Source: Gammaproteobacteria bacterium RIFCSPHIGHO2_12_FULL_63_22 (GTDB lineage: Bacteria; Pseudomonadota; Gammaproteobacteria; Xanthomonadales; Xanthomonadaceae). Taken from it: 64,000 nucleotides of DNA. The stretch covers positions 51,374 through 115,373 of the forward strand of contig MGYJ01000047.1 of assembly GCA_001801685.1 (NCBI GenBank). The letters are read 5' to 3'. A program made the translations under genes and the position numbers. The notes under the pieces are model-generated. The model was given only the letters and a program-made list of their open reading frames with translations, did not search any database and was not told the origin of the DNA. Each line of letters opens with the position of its first letter. Positions within the stretch are counted from its first letter, which is position 1. Shown here piece after piece: positions 51,004 through 60,338 of the stretch.

Positions 51004-51525
51004 TCAGCCAGCCGGCAGGGCCTGGCAGTTGGCGCAGAGTCCATGCACTTCCAGGGTCTGCGCGCGCGGCGTGAAGCCCAGCGCCTTGGCCTGCTGGTCC
51101 AGAAGGTCGGAAATCCGCTCGTCTTCAAGTTCGATCGCGTTCTGGCAGTTGTCGCATATCAGGAAGGGCACCGAGTGCCGCACCTGCGGATGGTGGCAAC
51201 TGACGAAGGCGTTCACCGAAGCCAGACGGTGGATGAAGCCTTGCTCGAGCAGGAACTCGAGCGCGCGATAAACCGTGGGCGGCGCCGTGCTGCCGCTTTC
51301 CGATTTCATCAGGTCGAGCAGGTCGTAGGCCTTGATCGGCTTGCCCGCTGCCGCCACCAGCCCGAGGACCTGCGCGCGCAACGGTGTCAGGCGAAGCCCG
51401 CGAGTGCCACAGGCTTGCTCGACCGCGTGCACGTAGGCGCGCGCGTCGTGCACATGGTGCTTGGGATCGGTACACGGATCCACCCCGGTCGAGACGTGGT
51501 CGTGCGCATGCTTCGGCTTTGCCAT
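51004..51525 (-). CDS. zur: Fur-family zinc uptake regulator
   Basis: A 173-residue Fur-superfamily repressor. A His-rich N-terminus (AKPKHAHDHVS, DPKHHVHD) precedes the winged helix (about 40-100; RLTPLRAQVLGLVAAAGKPIKAYDLLDLM and APPTVYRALEFLLEQGFIHRL). The dimer domain has HHPQVRHSVPFLICDNCQN and the second cysteine pair LCANCQ, together the structural zinc site. The pattern matches Zur better than Fur (no HHDH of Fur; CxxC at the very end). With two Zur-like boxes in the window, Zur is the best assignment. It starts 32 bases after gltX on the same strand. Confidence 0.87.
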   Translation of the reverse strand: MAKPKHAHDHVSTGVDPCTDPKHHVHDARAYVHAVEQACGTRGLRLTPLRAQVLGLVAAAGKPIKAYDLLDLMKSESGSTAPPTVYRALEFLLEQGFIHRLASVNAFVSCHHPQVRHSVPFLICDNCQNAIELEDERISDLLDQQAKALGFTPRAQTLEVHGLCANCQALPAG

Positions 51526-51557
51526 GTCCACTAGGTTGGGCCCTGGCACCGGGTGTT

Positions 51558-52967
51558 TCAAGCGCTGCGCGCCTCGATCATGGCCAGCGCTGCATCGATT
51601 CGCGCCAGCGCCTGGTCGCGGCCGGCCAGGAACACCGTATGTTCGATGGACGGCGACACCTGGGTGCCGGTGATGGCGACGCGCAGCGGCTGCGCGATCT
51701 TGCCCAGTCCAACGCCCAGTGTCTCGCCAGTCGCCGCGAGGGCCTCATGCACGGCCTGCGCCGACCAGTCCGATAGCGTCTCCAGCTTCCCTCGAATCGT
51801 TGCCAACGGCAGTTTCGCCGCCGCAACCAGATGCTTGGCCACGGCGGCCTCGTCGTACATCGTCAACGGCAAATACCAGACCGCCGCACGCGCCGCCATG
51901 TCCTTCAACGTCTGTACGCGGTCACGCAAGGCCAGCACCACGTCCGCGGGCGCTGGGCCCTTTGCCAGATCGTAGCCGGCGGCTTGCAGATGCCAGAGCA
52001 GGTGCTCGCCGACATCCGCCGGGTCGTCACTCTTGAGGTAATGCTGGTTGAGCCAGGAAAGTTTTTCGACATCGAAGCGCGACGCGGACTGGTTGACGTC
52101 CTCGATGCGGAACAGCTTGGTCATTTCTTCGCGGCTGAAGATTTCCTGGTCGCCATGCGACCAGCCCAGGCGCACCAGGTAATTGAGCAGCGCGTGCGGC
52201 AGGAAGCCGTCGTCGCGATACTGCATCACGCTGACCGCGCCATGGCGCTTCGACAGCTTGGCGCCGTCGGGGCCGAGGATCATCGGCATGTGCGCGAAGT
52301 GCGGGACCGTCGCCCCGAGCGCGTTGTAGATGTTGACCTGGCGCGGCGTGTTATTGACATGGTCGTCGCCACGGATCACGTCGGTGATGCCCATGTCGAT
52401 GTCGTCGATGACGACAGCGAAGTTGTAGGTCGGGAAGCCGTCCGAACGGAAGATGACCAGGTCGTCGAGTTCGGTATTGCTCCACTCGATGCGGCCCTTG
52501 ATCTTGTCCTCGAACACGACCGTGCCGGTCGGCGGATTCTTGAACCGGATGACCCGATTCGGGTCTTCGCGGAAAGGCGCGCCCAGGTCGCGGTAGTGGC
52601 CGTTGTAGCGTGGCTTTTCCTTGGCAGCCAACGCGGCATCGCGCATGGCCTCGAGTTCCTCGCGGGTCTCGTAGGCGTAATAGGCCAGGCCGTCGGCGAT
52701 CATTTTTTCCGCGACTTCGCGGTAACGATCCAGGCGGTCGGTCTGGTAGATCGGACCCTCGTCGTATTCCAGGCCGAGCCAATCCATCGCATCCAGGATG
52801 GCCTGGACGTTTTCCTGGGTGGACCGTTCGCGATCGGTATCCTCGACCCGCAGGATGAACTTGCCGCCGCGCTGGCGCGCTTCCAGGTAGCAGTACAGCG
52901 CCGTGCGGGCGCCGCCGATATGCAGGAAGCCGGTGGGACTGGGAGCGAATCGGGTGCGGTAGGTCAT
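51558..52967 (-). CDS. gltX: Glutamyl-tRNA synthetase
   Basis: A 469-residue class I synthetase charging tRNA-Glu. The HIGH-like motif is [17 protein letters not shown] (about 7-23) and the KMSKS-like motif is [14 protein letters not shown] (about 235-248). Between them are [12 protein letters not shown] and [10 protein letters not shown]. The length equals the usual bacterial GltX (465-475). The start ATG is fixed by the [12 protein letters not shown]-terminus. Zur follows downstream and is probably partly cotranscribed. Confidence 0.97.
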   Translation of the reverse strand: MTYRTRFAPSPTGFLHIGGARTALYCYLEARQRGGKFILRVEDTDRERSTQENVQAILDAMDWLGLEYDEGPIYQTDRLDRYREVAEKMIADGLAYYAYETREELEAMRDAALAAKEKPRYNGHYRDLGAPFREDPNRVIRFKNPPTGTVVFEDKIKGRIEWSNTELDDLVIFRSDGFPTYNFAVVIDDIDMGITDVIRGDDHVNNTPRQVNIYNALGATVPHFAHMPMILGPDGAKLSKRHGAVSVMQYRDDGFLPHALLNYLVRLGWSHGDQEIFSREEMTKLFRIEDVNQSASRFDVEKLSWLNQHYLKSDDPADVGEHLLWHLQAAGYDLAKGPAPADVVLALRDRVQTLKDMAARAAVWYLPLTMYDEAAVAKHLVAAAKLPLATIRGKLETLSDWSAQAVHEALAATGETLGVGLGKIAQPLRVAITGTQVSPSIEHTVFLAGRDQALARIDAALAMIEARSA

Positions 52968-53028
52968 CGGGGAAGGCTCGGCAATGCTTGACCGGTCATT
53001 TTACCGGAGCCCTCGCTGCCCTGCCCGG

Positions 53029-53457
53029 CTACTTCACCGTGATCGTGATCCGCTTCGACAGCACCGGGGGCTGGTGCGGGATGTGGTTGGCGTCGCCCAG
53101 CACCAGTTGCAGGGTGTGCTTTCCCGGGGCGAGGACCACGGTGGCCTCGGTCTGGCCCTTGCCGAAGTGCAGGTGCTTGTCGTCCTTGGGCAGCGGCATG
53201 TCCAGCGCCGGCTGCGGCGAATCGATGATCAGGTGATGGTGTCCCGTACCTTCAGCCACGATGCCGGCCGGCGCGACGCCCATTTCCTGCAGTCCGAATC
53301 GCACCGTCACCGGCCCCTTCAGCACCTGGCCGTCGCTGGGGCTGATGAAATACAGGCGCGCCTTGGCCGGGGAAGCCGTCCGGGGCAAGTCAACGGCCGC
53401 CGCCTGGGGCAGCACGGCCAGTGCCAGGGCAAATGCAAACGCGACGTGCCGGACCAT
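53029..53457 (-). CDS. Exported DUF4399 family protein
   Basis: A 142-residue protein with a signal peptide (about 1-21, ending QAAA) and one DUF4399 beta domain. FISPSDGQVLKGPVTVRFGLQEMGVAPAG, EGTGHHHLIID and the HLHFGKGQTE and HTLQLVLGDANHIPHQPP blocks are typical. The many histidines may bind metal. The function is unknown. AGGAG precedes ATG 53457. It is divergent from the cyclophilin gene. Confidence 0.85.
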   Translation of the reverse strand: MVRHVAFAFALALAVLPQAAAVDLPRTASPAKARLYFISPSDGQVLKGPVTVRFGLQEMGVAPAGIVAEGTGHHHLIIDSPQPALDMPLPKDDKHLHFGKGQTEATVVLAPGKHTLQLVLGDANHIPHQPPVLSKRITITVK

Positions 53458-53540
53458 CGGATTCTCCTCGTTTCGGGAACGCCACCTTACTACCGCGCGA
53501 GATTCCTGGCACGCGGCCCGTCGCCGCGCACTTCGGCTGG

Positions 53541-53546
53541 TAAAAT
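53541..53546 (+). promoter_or_regulatory. Candidate leaderless -10 element of the cyclophilin gene
   Basis: TAAAAT ends 6 bases before ATG 53553 and no ribosome site lies between, so the transcript may start at the codon. Confidence 0.45.
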
Positions 53547-53552
53547 GACGGT

Positions 53553-54197
53553 ATGAAGACTTTTGCGTTCACCTCCGCCTTCCTGCTGATTGCCGCCCTC
53601 GTGGGCTCGCCCGCCCTTGCGCAGACCCAGAGCAGCGCGGTCGCGCTGCCCGACCAGGTCCCGGACCAGCCCGCAGCCGTGGCAGGTCCGCGCGTATTGC
53701 TGGAAACGAGCATGGGCCGGATCGTGGTGGAGCTGTATCCGGAAAAATCCCCGCGCACGGTCTCCAATTTCCTCTCCTACGTTCGCGACGGCCATTACAA
53801 CGGCACCGTCTTCCACCGCGTCATTTCCGACTTGCTGGTGCAGGGCGGCGGCTACACGCCGGACCTGGAGATCAAGCCTGAGCGCGCCGGCATTCCCAAT
53901 GAAGCCAACAACGGCCTGTCCAACCTGCGCGGCACCATCAGCGCGGCGCGCCGCCCGGGTGACAAGGATTCGGCGCGCGCCCAGTTCTTCATCAACACCG
54001 TGGACAACCGCCAGTTCGATTTCCGCAACGACAGCACGCCAGCCCTGACCGGATATTGCGTGTTCGGACGTGTAGTGGAAGGCATGGACGTCATAGACAA
54101 GATCCGCCTGGTCCCCACTGCCGCGCGCGCACCCTTGCCGGGTGACGTCCCGGTAAGCCCGGTCGTGGTCGAGCGCGCCGCCGTCCTCGAACCCTGA
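53553..54197 (+). CDS. Periplasmic cyclophilin-type peptidyl-prolyl isomerase
   Basis: A 214-residue exported isomerase. Signal peptide about 1-23 (ending PALAQ), a short linker, then the cyclophilin domain (about 46-205): TSMGRIVVELYPEKSPRTVSNFLSYV, YNGTVFHRVISDLLVQGGGYTPD with the catalytic Arg in FHRVI, SARAQFFINTVDN and GYCVFGRVVEGMDVID. It would catalyse proline isomerisation during folding of exported proteins (PpiA-like). LpxH begins 2 bases after the stop. Confidence 0.92.
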   Translation: MKTFAFTSAFLLIAALVGSPALAQTQSSAVALPDQVPDQPAAVAGPRVLLETSMGRIVVELYPEKSPRTVSNFLSYVRDGHYNGTVFHRVISDLLVQGGGYTPDLEIKPERAGIPNEANNGLSNLRGTISAARRPGDKDSARAQFFINTVDNRQFDFRNDSTPALTGYCVFGRVVEGMDVIDKIRLVPTAARAPLPGDVPVSPVVVERAAVLEP

Positions 54198-54199
54198 TC

Positions 54200-54931
54200 G
54201 TGTCGATCCTCTTCGTCTCCGACCTGCATCTGGATCCGTCGCGCCCCGCGATCACGATGCAGTTCCTGCATTTCCTGCGCACGCAGGCCCGCCGGGCCGA
54301 AGCGCTGTACATCCTGGGCGACCTGTTCGAGGCCTGGATTGGCGACGATGAGGACAGCGAACTGGCCAAGGCCGTGCGGGCAGGCCTGCGCGAACTCACC
54401 GACTCCGGCGTTCCCGTCTACGTGATGCGCGGCAATCGCGATTTCCTGCTGGGCCCGGCGTTTGCTGCGGCAACCGGCGCAACGCTGCTGCCAGACCCTT
54501 GCGTGGTGATGCTGGAAGGCGAGCCGACCTTGCTGATGCACGGTGACCTCCTGTGCAGCGACGACACGGCCTACCTCGCCTTCCGACGCGAGACTCGCCA
54601 ACCACAGTGGCGCGAGCGTTTCCTTGACCAGACACTCGAAGCCCGCCGGGAATTCGCCGACAAGGCGCGCGAAGCCAGTCGCGGCCACCAGCAGGGCCTG
54701 CGCGACGAAGGCAAACTCGAGGCGATTACCGACGTCAACCAGGCCACCGTGGAAGCGGCACTCGAACGCCACGGCGTGCGGCGCATGATCCACGGCCACA
54801 CCCACCGGCCCGCCATCCATTCACTGCAATCGAACGGGCACACGGCGCAACGGATCGTGTTGGGCGACTGGTATCAGCAAGGCTCCGTGCTGCGCATGAC
54901 AGCGGACGGGCTGGAGCTTTCCGCGCTCTAG
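54200..54931 (+). CDS. lpxH: UDP-2,3-diacylglucosamine diphosphatase
   Basis: A 243-residue calcineurin-fold hydrolase of lipid A synthesis, converting UDP-2,3-diacylglucosamine to lipid X. Metal motifs SDLHLDP (start), YILGDLFEAWIGDD, MRGNRDFLLG, LMHGDLLCSDD and IHGHTHRPAIH are all present, and the length is that of E. coli LpxH. The start is GTG 54200, 2 bases after the cyclophilin stop, with the protein beginning MSILFVSDLH. It converges on the lipoprotein gene with 3 bases between stops. Confidence 0.95.
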   Translation: MSILFVSDLHLDPSRPAITMQFLHFLRTQARRAEALYILGDLFEAWIGDDEDSELAKAVRAGLRELTDSGVPVYVMRGNRDFLLGPAFAAATGATLLPDPCVVMLEGEPTLLMHGDLLCSDDTAYLAFRRETRQPQWRERFLDQTLEARREFADKAREASRGHQQGLRDEGKLEAITDVNQATVEAALERHGVRRMIHGHTHRPAIHSLQSNGHTAQRIVLGDWYQQGSVLRMTADGLELSAL

Positions 54932-54934
54932 GCC

Positions 54935-55651
54935 TCAGGGGTTTTCGTAACGCGCCGCGTCAAATCCGGACACCTCGAACACCAGCGATGAAGCGCTGCC
55001 ACTGCCTTTGGGCAACTGGATCCGCACTTCGCGCGCGTCCGACATCTGCTTGATGAAACGCGCCTCGTCCTCGATGAACAAGGCCGGGCCCTTGCCCGAA
55101 TCCGCCTGCTTGCCGGCGAAGGATTGCACCGCAGCGCCGTCGAAACTGATGTCCATCCGGCAAGGCGGGCCGCATTGGAATTTCGACTGTGCGAACAGCA
55201 AGTACGAGCTTCGTCCCCATTCCGGATGGTCGCGCAATACCAGTTGCGCATCAGGCTGGATGGCCAGTTCGCCCTCTTCCACCACCGGCGTGCGGCTGTA
55301 GATGGTTGCGGTGCGCTGCATTCCCTTGCCCTTCGCCACGGCCTGGTAATCCCACAGGTCGCGCAAGCGCCGCACATCGCGCTGCTGGTCGGCCTGCTTG
55401 CGCACCGCGTCCAGCGTTGGCGCCAGCTTGGCTGCGAATTCGCTGCTTGGGAAGGCGGCACGCAAGGTATCGGCATGGGCTTCCGCCACTTCCCAGTTCT
55501 TTTCCTTGCTCGCGCTTTCGTAGGCGCTGAGCATTTCCGCAGCGCGCGCCTGATCGGCAACCGATAGCTCGCCTTCGGTATCCGCGTCCTGCGCGCAACC
55601 GACGGCAAGGATGAGTGACAAAAGAATCGTCGAGGCTAAGCTGAACTTCAT
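54935..55651 (-). CDS. Lipoprotein of unknown function
   Basis: A 238-residue lipoprotein with lipobox AVGC (Cys19). The first half is helical (about 30-105, QARAAEMLSAYESASKEKNWEVAEAH). The second half is beta-rich (about 110-235, ATIYSRTPVVEEGELAIQPDAQLVLRD and PPCRMDISFDGAAVQSF), with one Cys pair CGPPC. I do not recognise a named family. It overlaps the end of the upstream DUF455 gene by 4 bases (ATGA), so it is the last gene of the purF block. Confidence 0.75.
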   Translation of the reverse strand: MKFSLASTILLSLILAVGCAQDADTEGELSVADQARAAEMLSAYESASKEKNWEVAEAHADTLRAAFPSSEFAAKLAPTLDAVRKQADQQRDVRRLRDLWDYQAVAKGKGMQRTATIYSRTPVVEEGELAIQPDAQLVLRDHPEWGRSSYLLFAQSKFQCGPPCRMDISFDGAAVQSFAGKQADSGKGPALFIEDEARFIKQMSDAREVRIQLPKGSGSASSLVFEVSGFDAARYENP

Positions 55652-56505
55652 GGCATGGAATCCGCCAGGCTGGCGATCAGCCGAAGTTCCTCATCGCCAA
55701 ATCCCGCCTCGCGTCGCGCAGGCAGGTTGAACGGGCCGCGAATCGAGCCCTTTCCCACGCCACGGATGAGGTCGATGAACGTCGTATCGGGATCGAGTTG
55801 CCCGCGCTCGCAGCACCAGGCAAACCAATGGCTGCCAATGGCCACGTGCCGCACTTCTTCGGCCAGGATGATCTCCAGGATGTCGGCGGACCGGTCATCG
55901 CCCAGCGCGCGCAGGCGCTTGATCATGCCCGGCGTCACGTCCAGCCCACGCGCCTCCAGCACGCGTGGCACCAAGGCCATTCGTGCGAGCACGGACCCGG
56001 CCGTACGCTCGGCCATCGCCCACAGGCCATCATGCGCATCGAAGCCGCCGTAGCGGTGGCCGAGTTCCTCCAGGCGCGCCGACAGCAGGCTGAAATGCCG
56101 CGCCTCGTCCACCGCCACGCTGATCCAGTCTGCAATGAATTGCTCCGGCATGGCGCGAAAGCGATAGGCGGCATCGAGCGCCAGGTTGATCGCGTTGAAT
56201 TCGATGTGAGTGACCGCGTGCAACAACGCGGCGCGGCCGTCCACGCTGCCCAGGCCGCGTTGCGGCAGGTCGCGCGGCGATACCAATTGCGGAAGAGCGG
56301 GACGGCCAGGCCTTTCCAGCGAGACGGGGGCGCCGTCGTCGCTGCGGTCCATCGATTCGAAACTGGCCGCCAGGGCATTGACGCGATCGATCTTTTCGCC
56401 CGGGTCGCTGGCCTCGATGCAACGCCGCAACGCGTCGTAAATGTTTCCCGCGCCGCTCACCGCAGGCGACTCACGACGCGCGACGCTTGAGCTTGGACTC
56501 GTCAT
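55648..56505 (-). CDS. DUF455 ferritin-like protein
   Basis: A 285-residue, mostly helical protein of the DUF455 family (related to ferritin-like di-iron proteins such as MiaE). The iron-ligand motifs are [15 protein letters not shown] (about residue 100), [16 protein letters not shown] (about 132) and [16 protein letters not shown] (about 218), the paired ExxH pattern of di-iron carboxylate proteins. The reaction is unknown. From ATG 56505 the first 12 codons overlap purF by 35 bases; a GTG at 56457 would avoid the overlap and still keep the domain. The stop overlaps the lipoprotein start. Confidence 0.84.
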   Translation of the reverse strand: MTSPSSSVARRESPAVSGAGNIYDALRRCIEASDPGEKIDRVNALAASFESMDRSDDGAPVSLERPGRPALPQLVSPRDLPQRGLGSVDGRAALLHAVTHIEFNAINLALDAAYRFRAMPEQFIADWISVAVDEARHFSLLSARLEELGHRYGGFDAHDGLWAMAERTAGSVLARMALVPRVLEARGLDVTPGMIKRLRALGDDRSADILEIILAEEVRHVAIGSHWFAWCCERGQLDPDTTFIDLIRGVGKGSIRGPFNLPARREAGFGDEELRLIASLADSMP

Positions 56506-57940
56506 TGCGCGCCTGCTGCAGGCTTTCCAGGTAACCGGGCTCGACGCCCGTCACGTATTCGCCGTTGAAGCACGACGAATCGAAATTCGACAACTTGTGC
56601 TTGGGCCCGGACACCGCTTCTTCCAGATCGGCCAGGTCCTGGTAGATAAGCCAGTCACAGCCCAGCAGTTCCTGGATTTCCTGTTCGCTGCGGCCATGCG
56701 CCACCAGTTCGCTGGCGGCCGGCATGTCGATGCCGTACACATTGGGGAAGCGCACCGGCGGCGCGGCCGAGGCCAGGTAAACCTTGCGCGCACCGGCGTC
56801 ACGCGCCATCTGGATGATTTGCTGCGAGGTGGTACCGCGAACGATCGAATCATCCACCAGCAACACGACGCGCCCCTTGAATTCCAGCGGAATGGGATTG
56901 AGCTTGCGGCGCACGGACTTCACCCGCTGGCCTTGCCCCGGCATGATGAAGGTGCGGCCGATATAGCGGTTCTTGATGAAGCCTTCGCGGTACTTCACGC
57001 CAAGCAGGCTGGCGATTTCCAGCGCCGCGTCGCGCGAGGTATCGGGAATCGGGATCACCGTGTCGATGTCGTGGTCGGGGCGCAGGCGCAGGATTTTTTC
57101 GCCCAGCTTCACGCCCATGCGCATGCGCGCCTTGTGCACCGAGACATCGTCCATCATCGAATCGGGCCGCGCGAAATACACGTATTCGAAAATGCAGGGC
57201 GTGTGCAGCGCCGGCGGCGCGCAGACTTCGGCGTGCAGTTCGCCGCGTGAGGTGATCACCACGGCCTCGCCCGGCGCAACGTCTCGCACGCGGGCAAAGC
57301 CGAGGATGTCGAGCGCCACCGATTCGGATGCCACCGCGTATTCGACGCCGGACGGCGTTTCGCGCTTGCCCAGCACCAACGGACGGATGCCGTGCGGGTC
57401 GCGGAACGCGACCAGGCCCAGGCCCAGCACCAGCCCGACGATGGCATAGCCGCCCTTGCAGCGGCGGTGCACGCCGGCAACGGCGGCGATCGCGGCACGC
57501 GGCGTCAGTGCGCCTTGTTCGCGCAGCTCATGCGCGAAGACATTCAGCAGCACTTCGGAATCGGATTCGGTATTGATGTGGCGACGATCCTGTTCAAACA
57601 CTTCGCGGCGCAGCGCATCCATGTTGATCAGGTTGCCGTTGTGCGCCAGCGCGATGCCGTAGGGCGAGTTCACGTAGAAGGGCTGCGCTTCGTCGGACCC
57701 GGCGGAACCTGCGGTGGGATAGCGGCAGTGGCCGATGCCGACGCGCCCGGTCAGCATCTGCATCGGGCCCGGCTGGAATACGTCGCTGACCAGGCCGTTG
57801 CCCTTGTGCAGGCGAACCCGGCTGCCATCCACGGTGGCGATGCCGGCTGCATCCTGGCCGCGATGCTGGAGCACGGTCAGCCCGTCGTAAAGCGCCGCCG
57901 CAACGTCACTCTGGCCGACGATTCCAATGATGCCGCACAT
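56471..57940 (-). CDS. purF: Amidophosphoribosyltransferase
   Basis: A 489-residue PurF, first committed enzyme of purine synthesis (PRPP plus glutamine gives phosphoribosylamine). Cys2 (MCGIIGIVG) is the glutaminase nucleophile. [13 protein letters not shown] and HNGNLIN lie in the glutaminase part, and the PRPP loop is [19 protein letters not shown] (about 362-380). The length is that of E. coli PurF (505) within 3 percent. GGAG precedes ATG 57940. The SPOR gene lies 52 bases upstream with no cvpA between, unlike the E. coli order. Confidence 0.96.
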   Translation of the reverse strand: MCGIIGIVGQSDVAAALYDGLTVLQHRGQDAAGIATVDGSRVRLHKGNGLVSDVFQPGPMQMLTGRVGIGHCRYPTAGSAGSDEAQPFYVNSPYGIALAHNGNLINMDALRREVFEQDRRHINTESDSEVLLNVFAHELREQGALTPRAAIAAVAGVHRRCKGGYAIVGLVLGLGLVAFRDPHGIRPLVLGKRETPSGVEYAVASESVALDILGFARVRDVAPGEAVVITSRGELHAEVCAPPALHTPCIFEYVYFARPDSMMDDVSVHKARMRMGVKLGEKILRLRPDHDIDTVIPIPDTSRDAALEIASLLGVKYREGFIKNRYIGRTFIMPGQGQRVKSVRRKLNPIPLEFKGRVVLLVDDSIVRGTTSQQIIQMARDAGARKVYLASAAPPVRFPNVYGIDMPAASELVAHGRSEQEIQELLGCDWLIYQDLADLEEAVSGPKHKLSNFDSSCFNGEYVTGVEPGYLESLQQARNDESKLKRRAS

Positions 57941-57992
57941 CCGCGTTTCTCCAGTGGATCAGTAGCTGGCGGGCCGCCATCGGCGGCCTGCC

Positions 57993-59003
57993 TCAGGGAT
58001 TGGGGACGACGATGCCGCCGGTGCCGAGTTTCGAATTGACCTCGTCACGCAATGTGGTGGCGGCGGCGCGATCTGCAACCGGCCCAACGCGCACGCGGAA
58101 GCGCGTGCCATTGGCCGTCTCGATGCGCTGCACGAACGAGCTGAAACCGGCAGTGCGCGCCTTGTCGCGCAGCGCGATGGCGTCTGCTTCCACGCTGGGC
58201 GCAGACAGCTGCACGGCAAAGCCCGAGGCGATCGCGGCGGGTGCCGGCGTTGCGCTGGTCGTGGCAACGACGGTCGGCGACTTTGCGGGCGCGGCAACGG
58301 GCGCAGGCTGGGTTGCCGGCGTGCTGGAGGCGGCCGGCGCATCGAGCACGATCACCGTGCTGCGAGTGCCTGTGGCCTGGTCGACCCGCAGCCGCGCTGC
58401 TTCGGCGGAGGCGCGGGTGGCGAAGGGCCCGACGCGCAGGCGCATGGCGGTGCCGGCGGCCAGTGAAACGCGTTCGGCGATGACCGGCAAGCCCGCGGCG
58501 CGGAGCTTGGATGCGAGGGCGTTGGCGTTGATCAGATTGGCGAACGTGCCGACGTTCACGACGTGCCGCCCGGCACCGACGCGTGCGGCTTCTGCGGGTG
58601 GAAGCGGCGCTTCCACGACCGCCGGCTTGACCGGAACGGGAGCAACGGGAGTCGCGGTGGCAGGTCTTGGCGCGACGGTGGCGGCATCGCCGTCATCCGA
58701 TGGACTCGGCGGGGCGACATCGGCTACTGCGGAATCGGGAACGGGCTGTTCGGGTCCGGACGGCGGCGTCGAGCCCGGCGCCATTCCCAACGCGCCGCCC
58801 GGGGGCGGGACGGCATCGGGAACCGTCAGCGGCAATTCGCGGGTTTCGAAATCCTGGTTGGGCGTGGCCGGCATGCTGAGCGGCACTTCAGCCGCATCGG
58901 GCTCCCGGACGTCCGGCCCTTTCAACAACATGGGCAGGAAGATGATGGCCAGCGCAGCCAGTACGGCGGCGCCGATCAGGCGTTGTTTGAGCGTGGAGTC
59001 CAT
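57993..59003 (-). CDS. SPOR-domain membrane protein (DedD-like)
   Basis: A 336-residue protein. An N-terminal transmembrane helix (about 8-27; LIGAAVLAALAIIFLPMLLKG) is followed by a long Pro/Ala-rich periplasmic linker and two SPOR domains (about 145-222 and 261-336: HVVNVGTFANLINANALASKL and FAVQLSAPSVEADAIALRDK). DedD carries one SPOR domain and binds denuded glycan strands at the division septum; the double SPOR is longer than usual. FolC is upstream and purF downstream on the same strand, echoing E. coli folC-dedD-cvpA-purF. Confidence 0.86.
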   Translation of the reverse strand: MDSTLKQRLIGAAVLAALAIIFLPMLLKGPDVREPDAAEVPLSMPATPNQDFETRELPLTVPDAVPPPGGALGMAPGSTPPSGPEQPVPDSAVADVAPPSPSDDGDAATVAPRPATATPVAPVPVKPAVVEAPLPPAEAARVGAGRHVVNVGTFANLINANALASKLRAAGLPVIAERVSLAAGTAMRLRVGPFATRASAEAARLRVDQATGTRSTVIVLDAPAASSTPATQPAPVAAPAKSPTVVATTSATPAPAAIASGFAVQLSAPSVEADAIALRDKARTAGFSSFVQRIETANGTRFRVRVGPVADRAAATTLRDEVNSKLGTGGIVVPNP

Positions 59004-59033
59004 GCGACAACCCGGGCGCGGAGGAGACCCGAA

Positions 59034-60302
59034 TTATACCCCGGCGACCGCCCCGGCATCGGCTCGCATCGCATCGGCCACGGTGTGGAAGGAGCCAAAC
59101 ACCAGCACCCGTTCATCCTGGCCGCTCTGCGCCAGCGCCGCCGACATGGCCTGTGCCACGGACTCGTGGACATGCAGCTTGCCCGGGGCCACCCGCGGCG
59201 AAAGTCGCGAGCCGAGTTCCTGCCCGGTCATCCCCCGTGGGCCGGCGTCCGCGATGCCCGCGACATGCCAGCTTTCCAGGTGCGAATCGAGGCGTTCAAC
59301 CAGGGCTTCGATGTCCTTGTCGCGCAGCGCGCTGAAAACTGCCCGCGTGCGCCGGGGATGCGCCTGCAACCAGGCGGCCACCTGGTCTGCGGCCTGGGGA
59401 TTGTGGCCGACGTCCAATATGAGTTCCGGGTTATCGCGCAGCACTTGCAGACGTCCGGGAGCGCGCGCCTTGCCAATGCCGCTCGCAATCGCCTTGTTGC
59501 TGATGTCCAGCGGAAGCGCGCGCAACGCGGCGATGGCGGCGGCGGCATTTTCGATCTGCGCAGGAGCCGACAGCAGGGGCATGGGCAGGTCGATTTCGTA
59601 GCCGGGTTCGCGCCAGGTCCAGCCGTGCGCGCGCATGTCGATCAGGTAATCGGCGTGGGCGCGGATGGCGAAGGCGCCAATTTCATAAGCATGGCGCAAT
59701 ACCGAGGACGGCGGATCGCGCTCGCCCAGCACGCAGGGCTTGCCTGCGCGGAAAATGCCGGCCTTGTCGGCGCCTATCGCTTCGCGGTCGGGGCCCAGGT
59801 ATTCCTGGTGGTCCAGGTCCACGGTGGTGATCACCGCCACGTCCGCATCAATGATGTTCACCGCGTCGAGCTTGCCGCCCAGCCCGACTTCAAGCACGGC
59901 CAGGTCAAGGTTCGACTGTTCGAACACCAGCAACGCCGCAAGTGTTCCGAATTCGAAATAAGTCAGCGGAATTTCCGCGCGCGCGTCCTCGATCCTTTCG
60001 AATGCATTGACCAGCGCGGCATCGCTCGCTTCCTCGCCCTGGATCCGGACACGTTCGTTGTAGCGCAACAGATGCGGCGAAGTGAATGCCCCCACGCGCA
60101 AGCCCGCCGCCAGCGCGATGGCCTCGATGAAAGCGACGGTGGAACCCTTGCCATTGGTTCCACCGACCGTTATCACCTGCATTCCCGGATGGCCGAGGCC
60201 AAGTCGCTGGGCCACGGCCTGGACACGGTCCAGCCCCATCGCGATGGATTGCGGATGGGTCCGCAACTGGTAGTCGAGCCATTCGTCGAGCGACAGCGCC
60301 AT
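59034..60302 (-). CDS. folC: Folylpolyglutamate synthase / dihydrofolate synthase
   Basis: A 422-residue Mur-ligase-like enzyme. The ATP-binding P-loop is VGGTNGKGSTVAFIEA (about 46-61). FTSPHLLRYNERVRI, LEVGLGGKLDAVN, TTVDLDHQEYLG and LDVGHNPQAAD (about 297-307) follow the expected order. It adds glutamate to dihydropteroate and folates. AAGGAA precedes ATG 60302. It is 30 bases upstream of the SPOR gene. Confidence 0.94.
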   Translation of the reverse strand: MALSLDEWLDYQLRTHPQSIAMGLDRVQAVAQRLGLGHPGMQVITVGGTNGKGSTVAFIEAIALAAGLRVGAFTSPHLLRYNERVRIQGEEASDAALVNAFERIEDARAEIPLTYFEFGTLAALLVFEQSNLDLAVLEVGLGGKLDAVNIIDADVAVITTVDLDHQEYLGPDREAIGADKAGIFRAGKPCVLGERDPPSSVLRHAYEIGAFAIRAHADYLIDMRAHGWTWREPGYEIDLPMPLLSAPAQIENAAAAIAALRALPLDISNKAIASGIGKARAPGRLQVLRDNPELILDVGHNPQAADQVAAWLQAHPRRTRAVFSALRDKDIEALVERLDSHLESWHVAGIADAGPRGMTGQELGSRLSPRVAPGKLHVHESVAQAMSAALAQSGQDERVLVFGSFHTVADAMRADAGAVAGV

Positions 60303-60338
60303 CGGGACTTCCTTGTACGGACTCTCCCTTGGATTTTA

